A DNA stretch of 64,000 bases from Saccharomycopsis fibuligera x Saccharomycopsis cf. fibuligera (GCA_001936135.1 CP012816.1:3655501-3719500), one strand, 5' to 3'. Counted from the stretch's first letter, positions 1 through 11,490 are shown. Numbers and translations are program-made. Notes: generated by a model not told the origin, from the sequence alone.

Positions 1-1
1 T

Positions 2-1552
2 AGACTTACAGACATTATTTCCTCTATACCTGATCAATATAAAAAATACTTGATCCCTAAGCTTAAAGCTAAACCTGTCAGAACCGCCTCGGGGATCGCG
101 GTGGTGGCCGTTATGTGCAAGCCTCATAGATGTCCTCACATTGCTTATACCGGTAACATCTGCGTTTACTGTCCCGGTGGACCAGATAGTGATTTTGAAT
201 ATTCTACTCAGTCATATACCGGTTACGAGCCAACGTCCATGAGAGCTATTAGAGCGAGATATGATCCATACGAGCAAGCCAGAGGTAGAGTGGAACAGTT
301 ACGCCAACTTGGTCATTCTATTGATAAAGTTGAATACATTATCATGGGAGGCACTTTTATGTCTTTGCCAATTGAATATCGTGAGAATTTCATTGCTAAT
401 TTGCACAATGCATTGACTGGATTCACCGGTTTGAATTTGGATGAGGCAATCAAATTTTCTCAACAATCTTTGACTAAATGTGTCGGGATAACCATTGAAA
501 CTAGACCTGATTACTGTACCGAGACACATTTGTCTGATATGTTGAAATATGGATGTACTAGATTAGAAATTGGGGTTCAATCTGTTTATGAAGATGTCGC
601 TAGAGATACTAATAGAGGTCACACTGTGAAAGCAGTATGCCATACATTTGCAGTTTCCAAAGATGCAGGTTACAAAATTGTTAGTCATATGATGCCAGAT
701 TTACCAAACGTTGGCATGGAGAGAGATTTGGAACAATTCAAAGAATATTTTGAAAATCCAGAATTTAGAACTGACGGGTTGAAAATATACCCAACTTTGG
801 TCATTAGAGGCACTGGGCTTTACGAATTATGGAAATGCGGCAAATACAAATCCTACAATGCCAATGCTTTGATTGATTTGGTAGCTAGAATATTAGCATT
901 AGTGCCTCCATGGACAAGAATTTACAGAGTGCAAAGAGATATTCCAATGCCATTGGTCAGTTCTGGTGTCGACAATGGTAATTTAAGAGAGCTCGCGCTA
1001 ACAAGAATGAAAGATTTTGGTGTCACTTGTAGAGATGTTAGAACTAGAGAAGTTGGAATTCAAGAAGTGCATCATAAGGTGCAACCGGATCAAGTGGAAC
1101 TAATCAGACGTGATTATTACGCTAACGGAGGCTGGGAAACCTTCCTTTCATATGAAGATCCAAAACAAGATATTTTGATTGGATTATTAAGATTAAGAAA
1201 AGCTTCAAAAAAATACACATTTAGAAAAGAATTCACATCTCAGCCAACTTCTATCATTAGAGAATTGCACGTTTATGGATCAGTGGTGCCTGTTCATTCA
1301 AGAGATCCTAAAAAATTCCAGCATCAAGGGTTTGGTACTTTACTTATGGAAGAAGCTGAAAGAATTGCTAGAGAAGAACATGGCTCGGAAAAAATTAGTG
1401 TCATTTCTGGGGTTGGTGTTAGAAATTATTACGGCAAATTGGGTTATGAGTTGGATGGCCCATATATGTCTAAGAAGATTGTTCAAGCTTGTAGTGCTGA
1501 TGAAGATGAAGATGAAGATGAAGAAGACATTGTGGATGGATTTTTCAATTAA
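2..1552 (+). CDS. ELP3: Elongator complex catalytic subunit Elp3 (5' partial)
   Basis: The frame is already open at the window edge, so the true start lies upstream; about 516 residues are present. Elp3 is the radical-SAM plus acetyltransferase subunit of Elongator, which makes the cm5/mcm5 modification of wobble uridines in cytoplasmic tRNA. Visible near the start are the Fe-S cysteine block ([16 protein letters not shown] followed by CVYCPGG) and the conserved [16 protein letters not shown]. The C-terminal GNAT domain has the acetyl-CoA loop HQGFGTLLM and the end motif [19 protein letters not shown]. After it comes a short acidic tail ([10 protein letters not shown]), which looks like a lineage-specific extension. 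The gene is convergent with the calcineurin gene. The identification is very secure. Confidence 0.97.
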   Translation, partial: RLTDIISSIPDQYKKYLIPKLKAKPVRTASGIAVVAVMCKPHRCPHIAYTGNICVYCPGGPDSDFEYSTQSYTGYEPTSMRAIRARYDPYEQARGRVEQLRQLGHSIDKVEYIIMGGTFMSLPIEYRENFIANLHNALTGFTGLNLDEAIKFSQQSLTKCVGITIETRPDYCTETHLSDMLKYGCTRLEIGVQSVYEDVARDTNRGHTVKAVCHTFAVSKDAGYKIVSHMMPDLPNVGMERDLEQFKEYFENPEFRTDGLKIYPTLVIRGTGLYELWKCGKYKSYNANALIDLVARILALVPPWTRIYRVQRDIPMPLVSSGVDNGNLRELALTRMKDFGVTCRDVRTREVGIQEVHHKVQPDQVELIRRDYYANGGWETFLSYEDPKQDILIGLLRLRKASKKYTFRKEFTSQPTSIIRELHVYGSVVPVHSRDPKKFQHQGFGTLLMEEAERIAREEHGSEKISVISGVGVRNYYGKLGYELDGPYMSKKIVQACSADEDEDEDEEDIVDGFFN

Positions 1553-2538
1553 GATACTTAGCCTATTGCCTCTATTGTTGTGGAACTAGGATGTTTCAAC
1601 TGTGTACTATATATTGATGTTTTTTGTTCTTAAATGTGCTTTGAATTAAATATCATTTTTTTTTTCATTTTGGTTTTTTTTTTCTTTTATTGTTTTTTTT
1701 TTTTTTTTTTTTTTTTTTATTATTGCTTGGCTTCGCTTCGCTTCCCATATTCATTCTTCTGGAAGTATATATGTGCATATAGGATTAATTGATCTGTTCT
1801 TTTCAAAAAAACAACATAAATTGTAGTTTCAGAATGAGGTTACTCAAAAGGAAAACAAAGAAGGAACAAAGCGTTAACATATTATAAGAAACAAGATTAT
1901 GATGAATATCAGTACAGTGGTTGGGTATTACTTCATAAACAGTAAATGATTGACGAAAGAAATGATAAAAAAGATCAACAGTATGAAGATATAGAAGATA
2001 AAAAGTCAAGAGGGTAAAGGACAAAATGTCATGCCAACAATAGCTAGATAAATCGAAGTGAGTTCGTGTCTAGTATAAAAATATAAGCTTTGGATATGCA
2101 TACATAAAGTACATACCAAAGCAAAGAGTATAGTGATAAAACTAGTAAAAAATGATACAGATAAAAGATGACAATAAAGATGATGTTAAATAAAAAGTAA
2201 TGTTCGAAAAATAACCAAACAAAAAAAGGAGAGAAAAGTTTGACAAAAATGATAAAATAAATTGAATAACATAAAGAGTATAGAATAAAACTGGAAAGGC
2301 AAAAACAAAACTTGACAAAAAGTAAAGTACTTATTTAAAGCACGAACGAACCAAATGGAATAATTGCTAAATGAAACTAAACCAGACAAGCAATTTTAGT
2401 GTATATTAGATCATCAGCAGATCAGTCAAAAATAACGAAAACATCCATGCATGTCATGTCGTACACGGCATGAGAAAAAAAAAATAAAAAAAAAACATAA
2501 AAGATATCCTGAGTCTATCGTAGCCAAAATAATACTTA
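1553..2538. other. Intergenic, convergent ELP3/CNA1 3' regions
   Basis: AT-rich sequence between two convergent stop codons. It holds a 26-nt poly-T run at 1693-1718 followed by an imperfect CTTCG repeat (about 1728-1744). The short open frames on the minus strand are A/T-biased with no recognisable domain. I see no gene here. Confidence 0.7.
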
Positions 2539-4224
2539 TCAGCTATCATTCAAAGATCCCACAGAATCTCTAATCTTTTTCTTTAATCTTTCTTCCTTTT
2601 GACTTCTTCTTCTAGTTAATTCCGCTGGAGATGGAGGTACAGCTTCATTTTCTAAATCAGCCTTTCTAGCATCTTCAAATGAGTGCAATGAGTTCTTTAG
2701 CCCATCTGGACCGCTTAATAATGTACCCTTTGGCAATGATCCACCAGTTAAAGATTTCAATTGTTGAACATTTTCGGATTCTTCACGTAATACTTGATAC
2801 ATTCTAGAAACTCTACCAATAGCCAAAATCTTCTTGCGCAAAGCTTGTTTCTTTGCCTCAATTGAATCTGGATCAAGGACAGTAGCACCTGCATCACCAC
2901 TAACACCAGCACGATTGACAGCTGATGAACCTGCTGGAATCTTAGGTGACACATCATCGAGAGTCTTTGCTGGTTCCACAGCCAACGGTGTTTCTTCATC
3001 CAATTCTTCTTCTGAACAAATATTCAAAATAGAGACCAACATATCAGTAACTTTTTCCCCAACAAATGGTAATGACCATGTAAAGACATCCATGAAATTA
3101 GGCAACCAGTATGGATGTGGCGCGCTGTTAAATTGTCTAATATTCATAACGTTATTTTCATATTTTAACACTGCTGCCTTATTACCGTAATTATCAAGGT
3201 AATTTGGAGCACTAAACATTGTCAAAAGAGAAATAAATCCAACGGTTGGAGTTCTTTTGTACATTCTATAGCCACTATCTTGAGCTTCGTGAGCTCTTAT
3301 TATAGATAATAATCCAGTTCTTTGAAGAAAAGCACATGATGCTTTATAAGTAAATGCATATGAACAACCTCTAACAGAATTTGGTACAAATAACTTCTCG
3401 TTTGTATCGTCATCATAATTTTCTATTGGATCAGCCCATAGCAAGTCACACATGAGACCTCTAGTTGGAGGTTCTCTGAATCTATTGATTCTTTTTAAAT
3501 CGTCTAAAGTCTTCAATTCAGGACTTAATCCGCCGTGAACACAGAAAAATTGCTTATTCATAATAGCTGCTAATGGTAAAGCATTGAAAGATTCTAATGA
3601 TGCTTCATAAATCGAAGCACTATATTTGTGCAAACACTCCATTTTGAAAGTAAAATAATCAGTCAAATGTTTACATTCATGATTGCCCCTGAGCATCCAA
3701 AAAGTTCTGTTGTAATTTAATTTCAAACTGTACAAGTAAAGCAAGCACTCAATGGAAAAATTACCTCTGTCCACATAATCGCCTAAAAATAAATATGCAG
3801 TATTAGCTGGATTACCGCCCACTTCGAACAATCTCATTAAATCATAATATTGACCATGCACATCACCACAAACGGTCACTGGAGCAGGAACTTCCAACAA
3901 GTTTGGCTCTTTATGGAGAAGTTGAGTAGCATCTCTAAGGATCTTAAGCACTTGATGCTCTTGCAATCTTCCTTCACGAATGAAATGTTCCTTTAAAAAT
4001 TCATGATTTGGCAAGCCATTAGGGTAAAATACTTCATCATCAGATGGTTTTCCAGTGGCCGGTGGAGGCACAGATTTAACAATTCTCTCTTTAGTTGATA
4101 CGTTTTGGTCTTCAAGAACGTATATCGAAAAATCTTTACCTTTTGAAGCTTGAGTCTTTTTGTTTTTCAACACTCTCAAAGCATTGTCTATCTTTTCACT
4201 GTTATCTTTGGCAATATCGGACAT
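2539..4224 (-). CDS. CNA1: Calcineurin catalytic subunit A (PP2B)
   Basis: 561 aa. Ca2+/calmodulin-dependent Ser/Thr phosphatase that dephosphorylates Crz1 and other targets in stress and drug-tolerance signalling. The PPP metal-site motifs are intact: GDVHGQ (D121, H123), GDYVDRG (D149, D152), RGNHE (N181, H182) and [14 protein letters not shown] helix for the B subunit follows the catalytic core. The basic stretch [15 protein letters not shown] then leads into the calmodulin-binding and autoinhibitory segment with YQVLREESE and [10 protein letters not shown]. The C-terminus is basic and RRRS-rich. The ATG at 4224 gives the usual fungal N-terminus. It is divergent from TSR2. CNA1 is the Candida name (CMP1/CNA1 in other fungi). 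Confidence 0.97.
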   Translation of the reverse strand: MSDIAKDNSEKIDNALRVLKNKKTQASKGKDFSIYVLEDQNVSTKERIVKSVPPPATGKPSDDEVFYPNGLPNHEFLKEHFIREGRLQEHQVLKILRDATQLLHKEPNLLEVPAPVTVCGDVHGQYYDLMRLFEVGGNPANTAYLFLGDYVDRGNFSIECLLYLYSLKLNYNRTFWMLRGNHECKHLTDYFTFKMECLHKYSASIYEASLESFNALPLAAIMNKQFFCVHGGLSPELKTLDDLKRINRFREPPTRGLMCDLLWADPIENYDDDTNEKLFVPNSVRGCSYAFTYKASCAFLQRTGLLSIIRAHEAQDSGYRMYKRTPTVGFISLLTMFSAPNYLDNYGNKAAVLKYENNVMNIRQFNSAPHPYWLPNFMDVFTWSLPFVGEKVTDMLVSILNICSEEELDEETPLAVEPAKTLDDVSPKIPAGSSAVNRAGVSGDAGATVLDPDSIEAKKQALRKKILAIGRVSRMYQVLREESENVQQLKSLTGGSLPKGTLLSGPDGLKNSLHSFEDARKADLENEAVPPSPAELTRRRSQKEERLKKKIRDSVGSLNDS

Positions 4225-4976
4225 ACTGGATGGTGATAAGGACTTTACTTAATAGATGACTTATATAAATTGAAGAGTATACGCTGCTTCTTTTTCTTTG
4301 AACACCTTTCTTTTTCTTTTTCTTTTTATATTTTATAACCAATATCGGCAAGATTGTGGAGAAATATAATGCTACTTGTCACAAGACTATCAAAACAGAA
4401 TGCCAGTGTCGGTGATGGTGGCAGAAGCAGTAACAGTAGTAGTTAGAGTTGACTCAGGAATTGATGGACAATCGGAGACGGATAAAAATCAAACGTATTA
4501 GAGCTATGGTTTGTTGCTACCAAACTTCAATACTGTGTTGCTTGAACTTGTAAGTAAAACTAGTTCAATTCACGAAAAGGACAAAAGTCTAGCTATCTAG
4601 CTATAGTTATTAAAATTTTTAATTGAATGTTGTAATAGAAGTATCTGTAGCAGTGCGAATCAATAATCAATCTCAGTATTTCTCTAACAATAATACTACT
4701 TATTATAGTTACAATTATTTCCTTTGCTGTCTTCTTTCTTTCTTTTTTTCCGTTTGCCACGAATTTTCATTCCGCATTCCGTCGTTTTGCGCCCTCGTAA
4801 TTCAACTGAAGCTCAGCTTACCGTCTCGGAAAGTCATCGGAATGTTACCGAAACTGACACACAAAATTTTTTCAAAATATTTCACATTCGAATCAGCAAT
4901 GCGATGATGCTAATGAAGCACATCTCTATTAAGTAGAACAACCAACAACCAAGAAACTAAAAAACACAAACACATA
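4225..4976. promoter_or_regulatory. Divergent promoter region, CNA1 / TSR2
   Basis: 750 bp shared upstream region. On the CNA1 side are tandem CTTTTT repeats (about 4285-4330). On the TSR2 side, close to its ATG, are an RRPE-like AAAATTTTTTCA (4863-4874) and a PAC-like GCGATGA (4901-4907). These are typical control elements of yeast ribosome-biogenesis genes. The ATG-starting frames at 4623 and 4724 lack domains and look fortuitous. Confidence 0.5.
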
Positions 4977-5618
4977 ATGTCAATCGACTACACAGAGTTT
5001 GTCGAAGCAGCAAAAGATCAGCCATCCCTCCAATTCCCCAATGAAAAGCAACAAGCCAACTTTGAGCTTGGTGTAACCATGGCAATTCATTCCTGGGATG
5101 ATTTAAAAACTGCCGTCGATAATCAATGGGGTGGTCCCGACAGTGCCGAAAAGCGAGACTGGATAAGTGGTATCGTTGTTGATCTTTTTACTCAAGGTAA
5201 AGCCGTTGATATTGCTCTTATTGAAGAGACTTTGCTTTATGCAATGGTAGATGAATTTGATGTAGAAGTTGAGGATGAATCGGCGTTAGTAGTTGGAAAA
5301 AAAATCATGGATTATTATAAACAGTGCAGAGATAATCAATTTGGTGAGATAAGGGCAGCTTACGAAAAATGGCAGCAAAAACAGAAAGAATCGGCTGCCG
5401 TTGGCGTTAGGAAGGTGGTTGTTAACGCTGATCCAAATAATCCAGATACTAGCGATGATGAAGAAGATGATGATGAGGAGCGCGAAAGAGTGCCTGCTTT
5501 GGTGGAAACTACAGAAGATGTTGAGATGCAGGATGTGGAGGAAAAGCCTGCTGAACCGGTTGTTGATGATGATGGGTTCGAGTTAGTTCAAAAGAAGGGA
5601 AAGAAGAATAGACGTTGA
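4977..5618 (+). CDS. TSR2: Pre-rRNA processing protein Tsr2 (eS26 chaperone)
   Basis: 213 aa. Tsr2 binds ribosomal protein eS26 (Rps26), protects it and delivers it to pre-40S particles; its loss blocks 20S pre-rRNA maturation. The family signature is clear: FELGVTMAIHSWDDLKTAV, then WGGPDSAEKRDWISGIVVDL, then a helix ending in YAMVDEFDVEVEDESA. An acidic tail (about residues 158-170, DDEEDDDEERE) precedes the conserved DGFELVQKKGKKNRR C-terminus, which carries the basic end. The length is close to that of the S. cerevisiae protein. RRPE/PAC-like boxes upstream fit ribosome-biogenesis co-regulation. Confidence 0.93.
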   Translation: MSIDYTEFVEAAKDQPSLQFPNEKQQANFELGVTMAIHSWDDLKTAVDNQWGGPDSAEKRDWISGIVVDLFTQGKAVDIALIEETLLYAMVDEFDVEVEDESALVVGKKIMDYYKQCRDNQFGEIRAAYEKWQQKQKESAAVGVRKVVVNADPNNPDTSDDEEDDDEERERVPALVETTEDVEMQDVEEKPAEPVVDDDGFELVQKKGKKNRR

Positions 5619-5890
5619 AAAGTGATTATTGATTGTGTTTGGTATAAAAATTCATGTGCATTATATTTTTGTCTTCTATCTTTTATCTACTATTGGTTTT
5701 TTCCTTCATTTCAAGTTTCTTGGTTTGTATTTCTTTAATTGCTCTTTTTTATTTTTTTAGCTCCTCTTTTTTATTTTTTTTTGTTTTTTATCTTGACTTA
5801 CAAAGGTTATAATAGAAATCACCCAAAACGAATATTCATTATTTTATAATAGCGTAATCTATATGAAAAGCAAAACATCGTTATGGTTTT

Positions 5891-8800
5891 TTATTGTTCT
5901 GACTCATGCAAACTAAATATTGTACTTCTGATATCACTTATCTGAATAGATGTTCTACCAGTACTTATAGAATTTCGACCGCTTCGATTAGTAGCAGTCG
6001 TATTATCACGATGATCCTCACCAGCACTAGCACCAATTTCATTATCATTTTCGGCTTCGGCCCCAGTTAAAAACAGGAGTTGTTTTATGAAGTTGTCAGC
6101 TACTGCATCTACTGCACCCTTAGGTTTCAGTAGAGTGGGGCCAACTCCAGCAGTGGTTTTTACCTTAAATAATTTGATAGCAGTCCCAGTATAAAAACTC
6201 ATACTAACAATTGTACGCTTCAGGTATTCTTGTTCATTAATTTCATAGTTTTCTGGTACTATAGATTCCCGAATATTGCGGCTATTACCATTATTACCAT
6301 TATTATTGTTCAACCCCCATCCATTAGATATTTTTGAAAAAAAGCCGGTGGACGAGGTACTATTCGTTTCTGATGATCTACCACTAGTACTTGGCCCATC
6401 TTGTCTTGTCCTACTTTTTTTTATCGAATCAACCGCATCAATAGTCTTTGCTTCATTTCCATTCAAGAAATTAAGTCCAAATGAAGCCAATGTATCAGTT
6501 AAAGTGTTTGATATGTTTTTGTCCACGAACTTCATTCGAATTATTATTTCAATATTGAAAATTTTACCCCATAATATACTTTCATACCATCCCAAAGAAA
6601 CTTTTGACCAAACGAATCTCAACGGCTGCAATTTGATACATCTGTGATGATATACCTGATCAATTTCGTTAATCTTTTTACTCAACTCTGCAATTCCAGT
6701 GATTTTGTCCAATACTTCCAACATTTGATTTGACTTATATGTCTCGAAATCTGGTACTTCTGCCATGATCAATTCAATACTCTTAAGAATAATATTTATA
6801 GCTACTAGTCCACTCCACGTTTTGGACAATGGTGCATTGATTGGAAGTTTGCCCTTGGCTTTTTCCGACATTCCTGCCGGAGGTGCTGGGCGAAGAGCTT
6901 GATTCAACTCATGATCTTCTTTTGATAAATCACGATGTCTACTTGCATTTGGTAATTGCCGATTGCCATAAGTGTTATCTTGTTTATTTCTGTTACTTGT
7001 AGGATTATCGTTATCATCAAAATTTTGCTTTCGCTTTTCTTTTTCGTTTTCTTTGTTAATGTTTTCCTCATTCTCGTCTTGCTCTTCAGGATCTGCATTA
7101 CCAATAACAAACTTATTGTCTTCAAAATTTCTTTTACTTTGGATTTGGTCTTGACTTTGATCCGTGCCTTTCAAATTTTGTAGAATCTGGTGTTGCTCAT
7201 CTTCATTCGATAAACCTATTATTGTCTCAAAAACATTATGATATATTCTAGAGTTCTTCACCACAACATACAACAAATTTCTAGATTGAATAGTATGAAA
7301 TATAACAGCATTGCAAATGGATCGCACTAATAAACTCAACAAGTCTGGGTTCATTGAGTTTTCCATCAATACATTAGGTGAGCTCAACTTGATAATTAAT
7401 TGAGTTATCGCCCCGCAACAACTGTATGATAAGCCTCCGCCAGGGTTGATAAGTTTTGCATTTATCGCAAGATCTCCTTCAACTGGCTTGGTTTGCTCAC
7501 TAACTGGCTTGGCAATTGGTATTAAATTGTATAGCCATTCAAAATAGGAAGGAGTCAATAGATCGAACGAAAGTGTAGAGTTAAAAATCAACATTTGACA
7601 GGTTTGATAAACAAACAAGTCTCTATAAGTGACTGGATTTGACGATTTGGTGAAGTGGGATGGTAATTGACTGAAAAACTTTGCCTTTATGGGTACAAGT
7701 AAATTATTTGTCACTGATTGGTTTGCTGTAAGATATAGAATAAAATAACTGATCAATCTCTTAGTATTTTTGAATTCTTCGAGTTGAGAATAGGTCACCA
7801 CATGATAAAGTAAAATGATAATTAGCTCATTTGAGTAATATTCCCCCGTTACTTTGTTTTTCCCAAATATTACGCCCCTGGAGAAGTTTTTATTACATTG
7901 AAACAATTCCCATATTATCATTACAATTTCTGTTATCCACAAGGGAATATCAATTGTTTCTGGTGATTTGTTTTTGATCATCGACATTCTTGATGTTTCA
8001 TGCTGTTTTAATTCAAGCATTGGGATCTTGAGATATTTCACAAAATTTATTATTAAGTACATGATTTCAGTTGATTTGTGTAACTTAGATAAGTAAAGAC
8101 GGATAAGGTTATTTGGCGGGAATCTAGTTGCATTATTTGTCAGGGGCCCCAATATATTCAATTCTTTTAAAAAAATTATATCATCAGTGGGTATTGGATA
8201 GCTTAGAGTTAAAGCAAGAAGCTGGACACAATAAGATAGTAACAAGCATCGTAGTTCTTTTAGCACTGGTTTTGTTTGCATTATGGAAACCATATTTGAA
8301 GAGTTACTAAAACATTCATTGGTGATGCAACCTCTGCAAGTCACATTTACCAATACACAAAGAAATGAAAGAAGTTTCATTTGTGGAAGGGAAGTAACTA
8401 GCACTGTCAAGAATCTCGACCCTTTGTCAATGATGGTTTGAGGTGTATTGTACAAAGATTTTGAGCATAAAGTTACTAAAAGTCTCATTACCTCTAATCT
8501 GTTAGCGTCAATAAGTGGGTTTGATTGCTGAAATTTACCGTTCAACCCGATTCCAGGCTCCCATATTGAATATTCAATACCCTTAATATCTTTCCCTTTA
8601 CTTTTTGAATGATCATTATCATTGATGGGGACGGTAAAACCTTTTATGAACAACAAACTCACACATGCGTGAACTAGTTTAGCTCCCAAAGGTAAATCGA
8701 ATCCGCTTTCGTCAACATTAGATTTTTGCGTATTTGCAGTTGACACTTTATCCGGATTATGAATGTTAACTTTTAGACTTGCAGCACTAGAATCAATATT

Positions 8801-9268
8801 TGAAATGGAACTCGCAGGAGTGAATGAACCTACGGTTGCATCATTCGTATTTGATGAGTATGCGCCATTACTATTATTATTACCCCCACTTGTGCTTTTT
8901 TTCCAAAAGATTGCATTTTCCTGAGCTTCGGAGTCCCTATCTTCAAACAAAAAAGGAAGGGTTCTAGTCAATAGTCTGCAACAATTTAGCACTTCTTGCT
9001 TTGACGCAGAAGGGCAAGGAAATTTAGGATGATTTGCAAGATGAACAAGTCGAAGTGATACTATTCTAATCAAGAGGTAAAAATTAATTGGATTTTTTAC
9101 TTTGATAGCCTTTATATCATTATAAGTCACCAAATTGAAGATGTCATCAGCATATTGGGGTTCCTTCCAGAACATATCCCAATATTGGTCATTTTGAGAT
9201 ATGATTTTGGGATCAGCCAACTTGAATATCTTTCTTTTGAATCTCAACTTGGAATCTGTGCTGCCCAT
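5891..9268 (-). CDS. ECM30: Ecm30 / HID1 family protein
   Basis: 1125 aa. The N-terminus MGSTDSKLRFKRKIFKLAD and the block CCRLLTRTLPFLFEDRDSE match the HID1 (high-temperature-induced dauer) family, to which yeast Ecm30 belongs. Animal HID1 acts at the Golgi in peptidergic secretion. MGSTDSK is a good N-myristoylation sequence (Gly2). The fold is expected to be alpha-helical throughout. Low-complexity inserts (residues ~125-185 and ~715-800, Asn/Glu/Lys-rich) interrupt the conserved parts. The C-terminal block with TIVSMSFYTGTAIKLFKVK is conserved in the family. The role in this yeast is not known; Golgi/TGN trafficking is an inference. Confidence 0.88.
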   Translation of the reverse strand: MGSTDSKLRFKRKIFKLADPKIISQNDQYWDMFWKEPQYADDIFNLVTYNDIKAIKVKNPINFYLLIRIVSLRLVHLANHPKFPCPSASKQEVLNCCRLLTRTLPFLFEDRDSEAQENAIFWKKSTSGGNNNSNGAYSSNTNDATVGSFTPASSISNIDSSAASLKVNIHNPDKVSTANTQKSNVDESGFDLPLGAKLVHACVSLLFIKGFTVPINDNDHSKSKGKDIKGIEYSIWEPGIGLNGKFQQSNPLIDANRLEVMRLLVTLCSKSLYNTPQTIIDKGSRFLTVLVTSLPQMKLLSFLCVLVNVTCRGCITNECFSNSSNMVSIMQTKPVLKELRCLLLSYCVQLLALTLSYPIPTDDIIFLKELNILGPLTNNATRFPPNNLIRLYLSKLHKSTEIMYLIINFVKYLKIPMLELKQHETSRMSMIKNKSPETIDIPLWITEIVMIIWELFQCNKNFSRGVIFGKNKVTGEYYSNELIIILLYHVVTYSQLEEFKNTKRLISYFILYLTANQSVTNNLLVPIKAKFFSQLPSHFTKSSNPVTYRDLFVYQTCQMLIFNSTLSFDLLTPSYFEWLYNLIPIAKPVSEQTKPVEGDLAINAKLINPGGGLSYSCCGAITQLIIKLSSPNVLMENSMNPDLLSLLVRSICNAVIFHTIQSRNLLYVVVKNSRIYHNVFETIIGLSNEDEQHQILQNLKGTDQSQDQIQSKRNFEDNKFVIGNADPEEQDENEENINKENEKEKRKQNFDDNDNPTSNRNKQDNTYGNRQLPNASRHRDLSKEDHELNQALRPAPPAGMSEKAKGKLPINAPLSKTWSGLVAINIILKSIELIMAEVPDFETYKSNQMLEVLDKITGIAELSKKINEIDQVYHHRCIKLQPLRFVWSKVSLGWYESILWGKIFNIEIIIRMKFVDKNISNTLTDTLASFGLNFLNGNEAKTIDAVDSIKKSRTRQDGPSTSGRSSETNSTSSTGFFSKISNGWGLNNNNGNNGNSRNIRESIVPENYEINEQEYLKRTIVSMSFYTGTAIKLFKVKTTAGVGPTLLKPKGAVDAVADNFIKQLLFLTGAEAENDNEIGASAGEDHRDNTTATNRSGRNSISTGRTSIQISDIRSTIFSLHESEQ

Positions 9269-10093
9269 ATTAGCATACTGTGAGAAAATGAAATGTCCTT
9301 TATGAGAACTAAGATTGATGTAGACTTTATTAGTTCCACACAGTCTAAGATTTCACTGTTCTATATGGCAGAAACACTAGGTTTAAAAACAGCGTTTTGT
9401 TAAGACAAGTAACTGGCAATGATGATGACGTATACTTGATCGCTCACTGGCGGCTATAAAAACTGTTTTGCGCACGGACGTATTTTCTGGATCCCAGGAT
9501 TTTGTTTTCGTGATTTCCCGATTCTTTTTATTTCAATTTCCTATTTGTGCATCATGTGCAGCTGCACAATCTAGATCAAATTACTTTGAGCATTTGAGCC
9601 AAGACTCTAGTTCTCAACTGAGCATTTGCAGGGTGTTCACGTAAGAGACATTACAGTAGCAAAGACAGAAAAGATAAAAAAGCAAAAAAAGTGTAGCGTG
9701 GTTATTAAAATTATGTGATTATACAGCCAAGAACTGGGGCAGTATCAAAGAATAAAACCGGTGACAAGCGAAAATGAAGAATAGTAGTGGTAATTAGAAC
9801 CGGAAAGAGAAAGAAGAAGAAGAAGAAGAAGAAGACAGTGCAAACTGCAAAAACGACTACATAAACAAAAAGTAAAAAAGGTGTAAGTGTAGAATAACGT
9901 GTGAGAAAAAAACAAAACAAAATAAAAGAGAAAAGAATAAAGTAAAATCAAAAAGAATAATGTAAAACCAAAAAGAATAAAATAAGCATAGTGCGAAGAA
10001 TAGAAAGAACAGAAAAGGAAACGAAAAGAGAAGAAAGCACTGAATAGATAAATAAAATTTAGAAAAGAAAAATAAGAATGGAAGCTAATGCAA

Positions 10094-10134
<41 letters not shown>

Positions 10135-10198
10135 AAAAAAAATTAAAAAGGTAAACCAGTGCAAAAATAAAAACAAAAAACAAAAAGACCAAAATCAA
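9269..10198. other. Intergenic, ECM30 upstream / 3' of small Asn-Ser gene
   Basis: About 930 bp. The part near 9269-9650 is mixed sequence and serves as the ECM30 promoter. From about 9650 to 10198 the plus strand is very purine-rich, with an AAG microsatellite (about 9808-9835) and a 37-nt poly-A run (10096-10132). Long Phe/Lys-rich frames here come from this bias and are not genes. Confidence 0.65.
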
Positions 10199-10909
10199 TC
10201 AAACAAGCAATTCAATGTCGGAATCAGACTCACAATCAATATCACAATCCGACTCACCAATGGCTTCATTGTAACTTCTCTTTTTCTTATTTGAATTATT
10301 AGCAGAAAAGGCAGCAACTGCGCAAGAAACGGCTTGGTAGCTTGAACTGCTGTGCTTGTTGCTATTATTGTTATTAGTAGAACTATTGTTTTCCATAGCG
10401 TTACGGTGAAAGAAGGGCAACGGCCTGTCATTGTTGAGTGAAAAGAAAACTGGCTGGATCGATTTATCAGCACGAGCATGAGCATGTCCAACATGGTAAT
10501 ACTGACAATTGAGATCACTAGCGGCCACAGAAGACGCAGGAGAGTCAAACTGGATAGGCGACAATGGATGACTAACTTCAAAAGGCAAGTTAGCACTGCC
10601 GTTACCGTTATAGTTGCCATTATTGGTGCTGTTAACATTTTCGCTGAAACAGCTGTTTTGTGTGACTGGAGTGGTTGGGGCAGAAGACGGAGAAGATGTG
10701 TCGCACGACTGTTGCAGTGGCTGCAGTAATCGCTGTGGGTGACTGTGACAGCGCTTGATTTTCAACGAGTCGGTGTCATAGTCAAAGCCAAAGCCAGCGG
10801 CAACGCCAAAGGTATGAGAGCTAAGAGATTGATGGGCATGCTCTGAGGTGAAGTTGTTTGTCAACGTTCTTGGTCCATTGTTGTTGAAGTTAGTGTTGCG
10901 AGTCGGCAT
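10199..10909 (-). CDS. Uncharacterised Asn/Ser-rich protein with acidic SIM-like tail
   Basis: 236 aa, no family recognised. Most of the chain is low-complexity Asn/Ser/Thr/Pro, with several SP/TP sites (SHPLSPIQF, DSPASS, APTTP) and His-rich patches, so it is probably disordered. Near the end a basic cluster KKKRSYNEA could be a nuclear localisation signal. It is followed by a strongly acidic stretch and the terminal DSDIELLV, which resembles a SUMO-interacting motif (hydrophobic IELLV next to acidic residues). The ATG at 10909 has its own 580-bp upstream region. It could be a fast-evolving regulator; that is inference only. A spurious frame cannot be fully excluded, but the varied amino-acid composition argues for a real gene. 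Confidence 0.55.
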   Translation of the reverse strand: MPTRNTNFNNNGPRTLTNNFTSEHAHQSLSSHTFGVAAGFGFDYDTDSLKIKRCHSHPQRLLQPLQQSCDTSSPSSAPTTPVTQNSCFSENVNSTNNGNYNGNGSANLPFEVSHPLSPIQFDSPASSVAASDLNCQYYHVGHAHARADKSIQPVFFSLNNDRPLPFFHRNAMENNSSTNNNNSNKHSSSSYQAVSCAVAAFSANNSNKKKRSYNEAIGESDCDIDCESDSDIELLV

Positions 10910-11236
10910 TACTGGGAGATCAGTTTGGTAACCTTATAATAGATATTATGGAATGCAGTCGGTGTTGGGAAAACCGGGGAAAAACCAGAAGCAGGCCACT
11001 GGCTGGACTGGATGTCATGAAAGGGGAATATCTGGCAACAAATATAGGCCTCAAGCCAGCATTCTTGTGGCTCACCAACCAAAGGAATAGATCTGGAGAC
11101 CAGAAGGAAAAGGAAACCGAAGTGCGGTGTCGTGGGTTCCGTTGTATAAGCCGGTAGTAAATGTGGTGATTCACCACTTTTCCTTGCTTTGACGTCTTGA
11201 TTTTGATTTTGATTTTTTTTTTTTGATTTGCTTTTG

Positions 11237-11270
<34 letters not shown>

Positions 11271-11490
11271 TTGCTGTTTTCGTTAAAAAGAAAGCACAAA
11301 ATTTTCCTTTTAAATTTAGGGGTGAGGTGCATACATGTATCATGTGATGAACACCCCCAATTCATTTCGAGGTTCATTCCTAGCGATCATATCTGTAGAT
11401 AACGGCAGCCCAGCAGAAGATAGAGGAGGAAGAAGAAGAAGAACACTGCAAGTATACAACACGTTAGTCATCCACACCAACAGCTACAGT
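10910..11490. promoter_or_regulatory. Divergent upstream region with poly-T tract
   Basis: Lies between two divergent genes. It contains a 32-nt poly-T run at 11238-11269 flanked by TTTTGATTT repeats. The Lys-rich open frames across it come from this tract. The stretch 10950-11150 is less AT-rich and may be 5' untranslated sequence. Confidence 0.45.

Noticed and set aside
6276-6647. Antisense frames within ECM30, CNA1, ROD1, YRB1 and other genes
   Set aside because: They are shadows of well-supported genes on the other strand, created by coding bias and low-complexity repeats.
9745-10176. Phe/Ser-rich frames on the minus strand and Lys-rich frames on the plus strand
   Set aside because: They arise from poly-A, AAG and AT-rich repeats. 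They have homopolymer-like composition and no domains.
10909-11377. Lys-run frames upstream of the Asn/Ser-rich gene
   Set aside because: They span the 32-nt poly-T tract in a divergent promoter and have no plausible protein composition.
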